From the NCBI GenBank assembly GCA_027575765.1, contig JANBPT010000457.1, positions 1 through 34,778 of the forward strand: a stretch of DNA of 34,778 bases, read 5' to 3'. This document shows positions 34,427 to 34,778 of the stretch, one piece after another. Both the position numbers and the translations under genes were made by a program. Position 1 is the stretch's first letter. Each line of letters opens with the position of its first letter. Source of the stretch: Tieghemiomyces parasiticus. Its lineage: Eukaryota > Kickxellomycota > Dimargaritomycetes > Dimargaritales > Dimargaritaceae. Below the pieces are notes generated by a model. That model ran no database searches, was not told where the DNA came from, and saw nothing but the letters and a program-made list of their open reading frames with translations.

Positions 34427-34778
34427 TTATATATTGCTGGGCAGCAAAGGGAGACCATCCATATCTACTGGAGTGGGGGAGGGGGCTTCAGGTCCTTGTT
34501 CGTTCTGCGGCGCCTCTGGGCCGTTCTCTCCGGCAGAGTTTGCAAATCTAACTTGTGTTTTGTTTTTGACCTCGGCATTCACTGTGGTGTGAGTTCTGAC
34601 GCTCACTGTGGTGTTGGCCTTGGTGTCCTCTGTTGGGGAGGCTTTGTTTGCCGGGAAGTTCATGTGACCTGGTAGGCCCCTCTCCATATCTGGTTGTACA
34701 TCCAGGTTGCTGGGGGAGGTGGTCTCAGGTGATGTGTTGTCCATGTCACCTAATTCTGGACTAGCAGAATCCAGGCGC
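34427..34778 (-). CDS. Uncharacterised frame with GLPGHMNFP motif, runs off the window
   Basis: The frame is open from the right edge; the first ATG is at 34744, but the in-frame sequence upstream (RLDSASPELGD) reads like protein, so the gene may begin outside the window. From the ATG it is 105 residues, Pro/Thr/Asn/Glu-rich and low in hydrophobics, hence probably disordered and not an enzyme. The motif RGLPGHMNFPA lies at 34652-34678. Its stop codon sits within a TATATAAG (34426-34434, minus strand) that could serve the frame just downstream. It could also be an upstream exon of one gene with two motif copies: a GTGAGC donor lies inside it. Two neighbouring paralogues or one two-module gene cannot be told apart here. 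Confidence 0.45.
   Translation of the reverse strand, partial: RLDSASPELGDMDNTSPETTSPSNLDVQPDMERGLPGHMNFPANKASPTEDTKANTTVSVRTHTTVNAEVKNKTQVRFANSAGENGPEAPQNEQGPEAPSPTPVDMDGLPLLPSNI

Overview
The window looks like nuclear DNA of a fungus. Its genes carry spliceosomal introns (14 modelled, 127 to 436 nt, most with a GTAAGT donor). One gene belongs to glycosyltransferase family 15, which is essentially fungal, and coding regions are GC-rich with strongly C/G-ending codons. Intron density and length suggest an early-diverging lineage more than a yeast or a typical ascomycete, but the species and phylum cannot be named from this sequence alone.

Layout, left to right: an orphan two-exon gene (+, 724-1792); an SR-type nuclear cyclophilin (-, 2299-3839); a six-exon AGFG/Gts1-like ArfGAP with NPF motifs (+, 5610-8787); a six-exon exonuclease 1, EXO1 (+, 10374-13235); an intronless Ariadne-type RBR ubiquitin ligase (+, 15031-16788); peptidyl-tRNA hydrolase 2 (-, 17229-17804); a decayed mariner transposon (-, about 18102-19384); a 50-residue secreted peptide precursor (-, 19995-20147); a gene-poor stretch of about 3.3 kb; GAPDH (-, 23471-24484); a KRE2/MNT1-type Golgi mannosyltransferase (-, 26236-27429); and a three-exon Hpc2/ubinuclein homologue (+, 29947-32926). 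At the right edge lie two reading frames (-, 33860-34284 and 34427-34778) that share a short protein motif and match no family I know.

The housekeeping genes do not form a pathway cluster. They cover splicing-linked proline isomerisation, endocytic trafficking, DNA repair, ubiquitylation, recycling of peptidyl-tRNA, glycolysis, protein O-/N-mannosylation and histone H3.3-type chaperoning, interleaved on both strands.

The less ordinary items are the Kex2-type secreted peptide with its own TATA box; the pair of frames with a GLPGH-x-NFP motif whose shared codons differ almost only at third positions; the mariner relic with candidate terminal repeats and a lost catalytic aspartate; an 11-bp inverted repeat enclosing two further hairpins just downstream of HPC2; and a perfect palindrome enclosing a TATA-like sequence at 4701-4731. 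I saw no tRNA, rRNA or CRISPR array, and nothing that amounts to a new multi-gene system.
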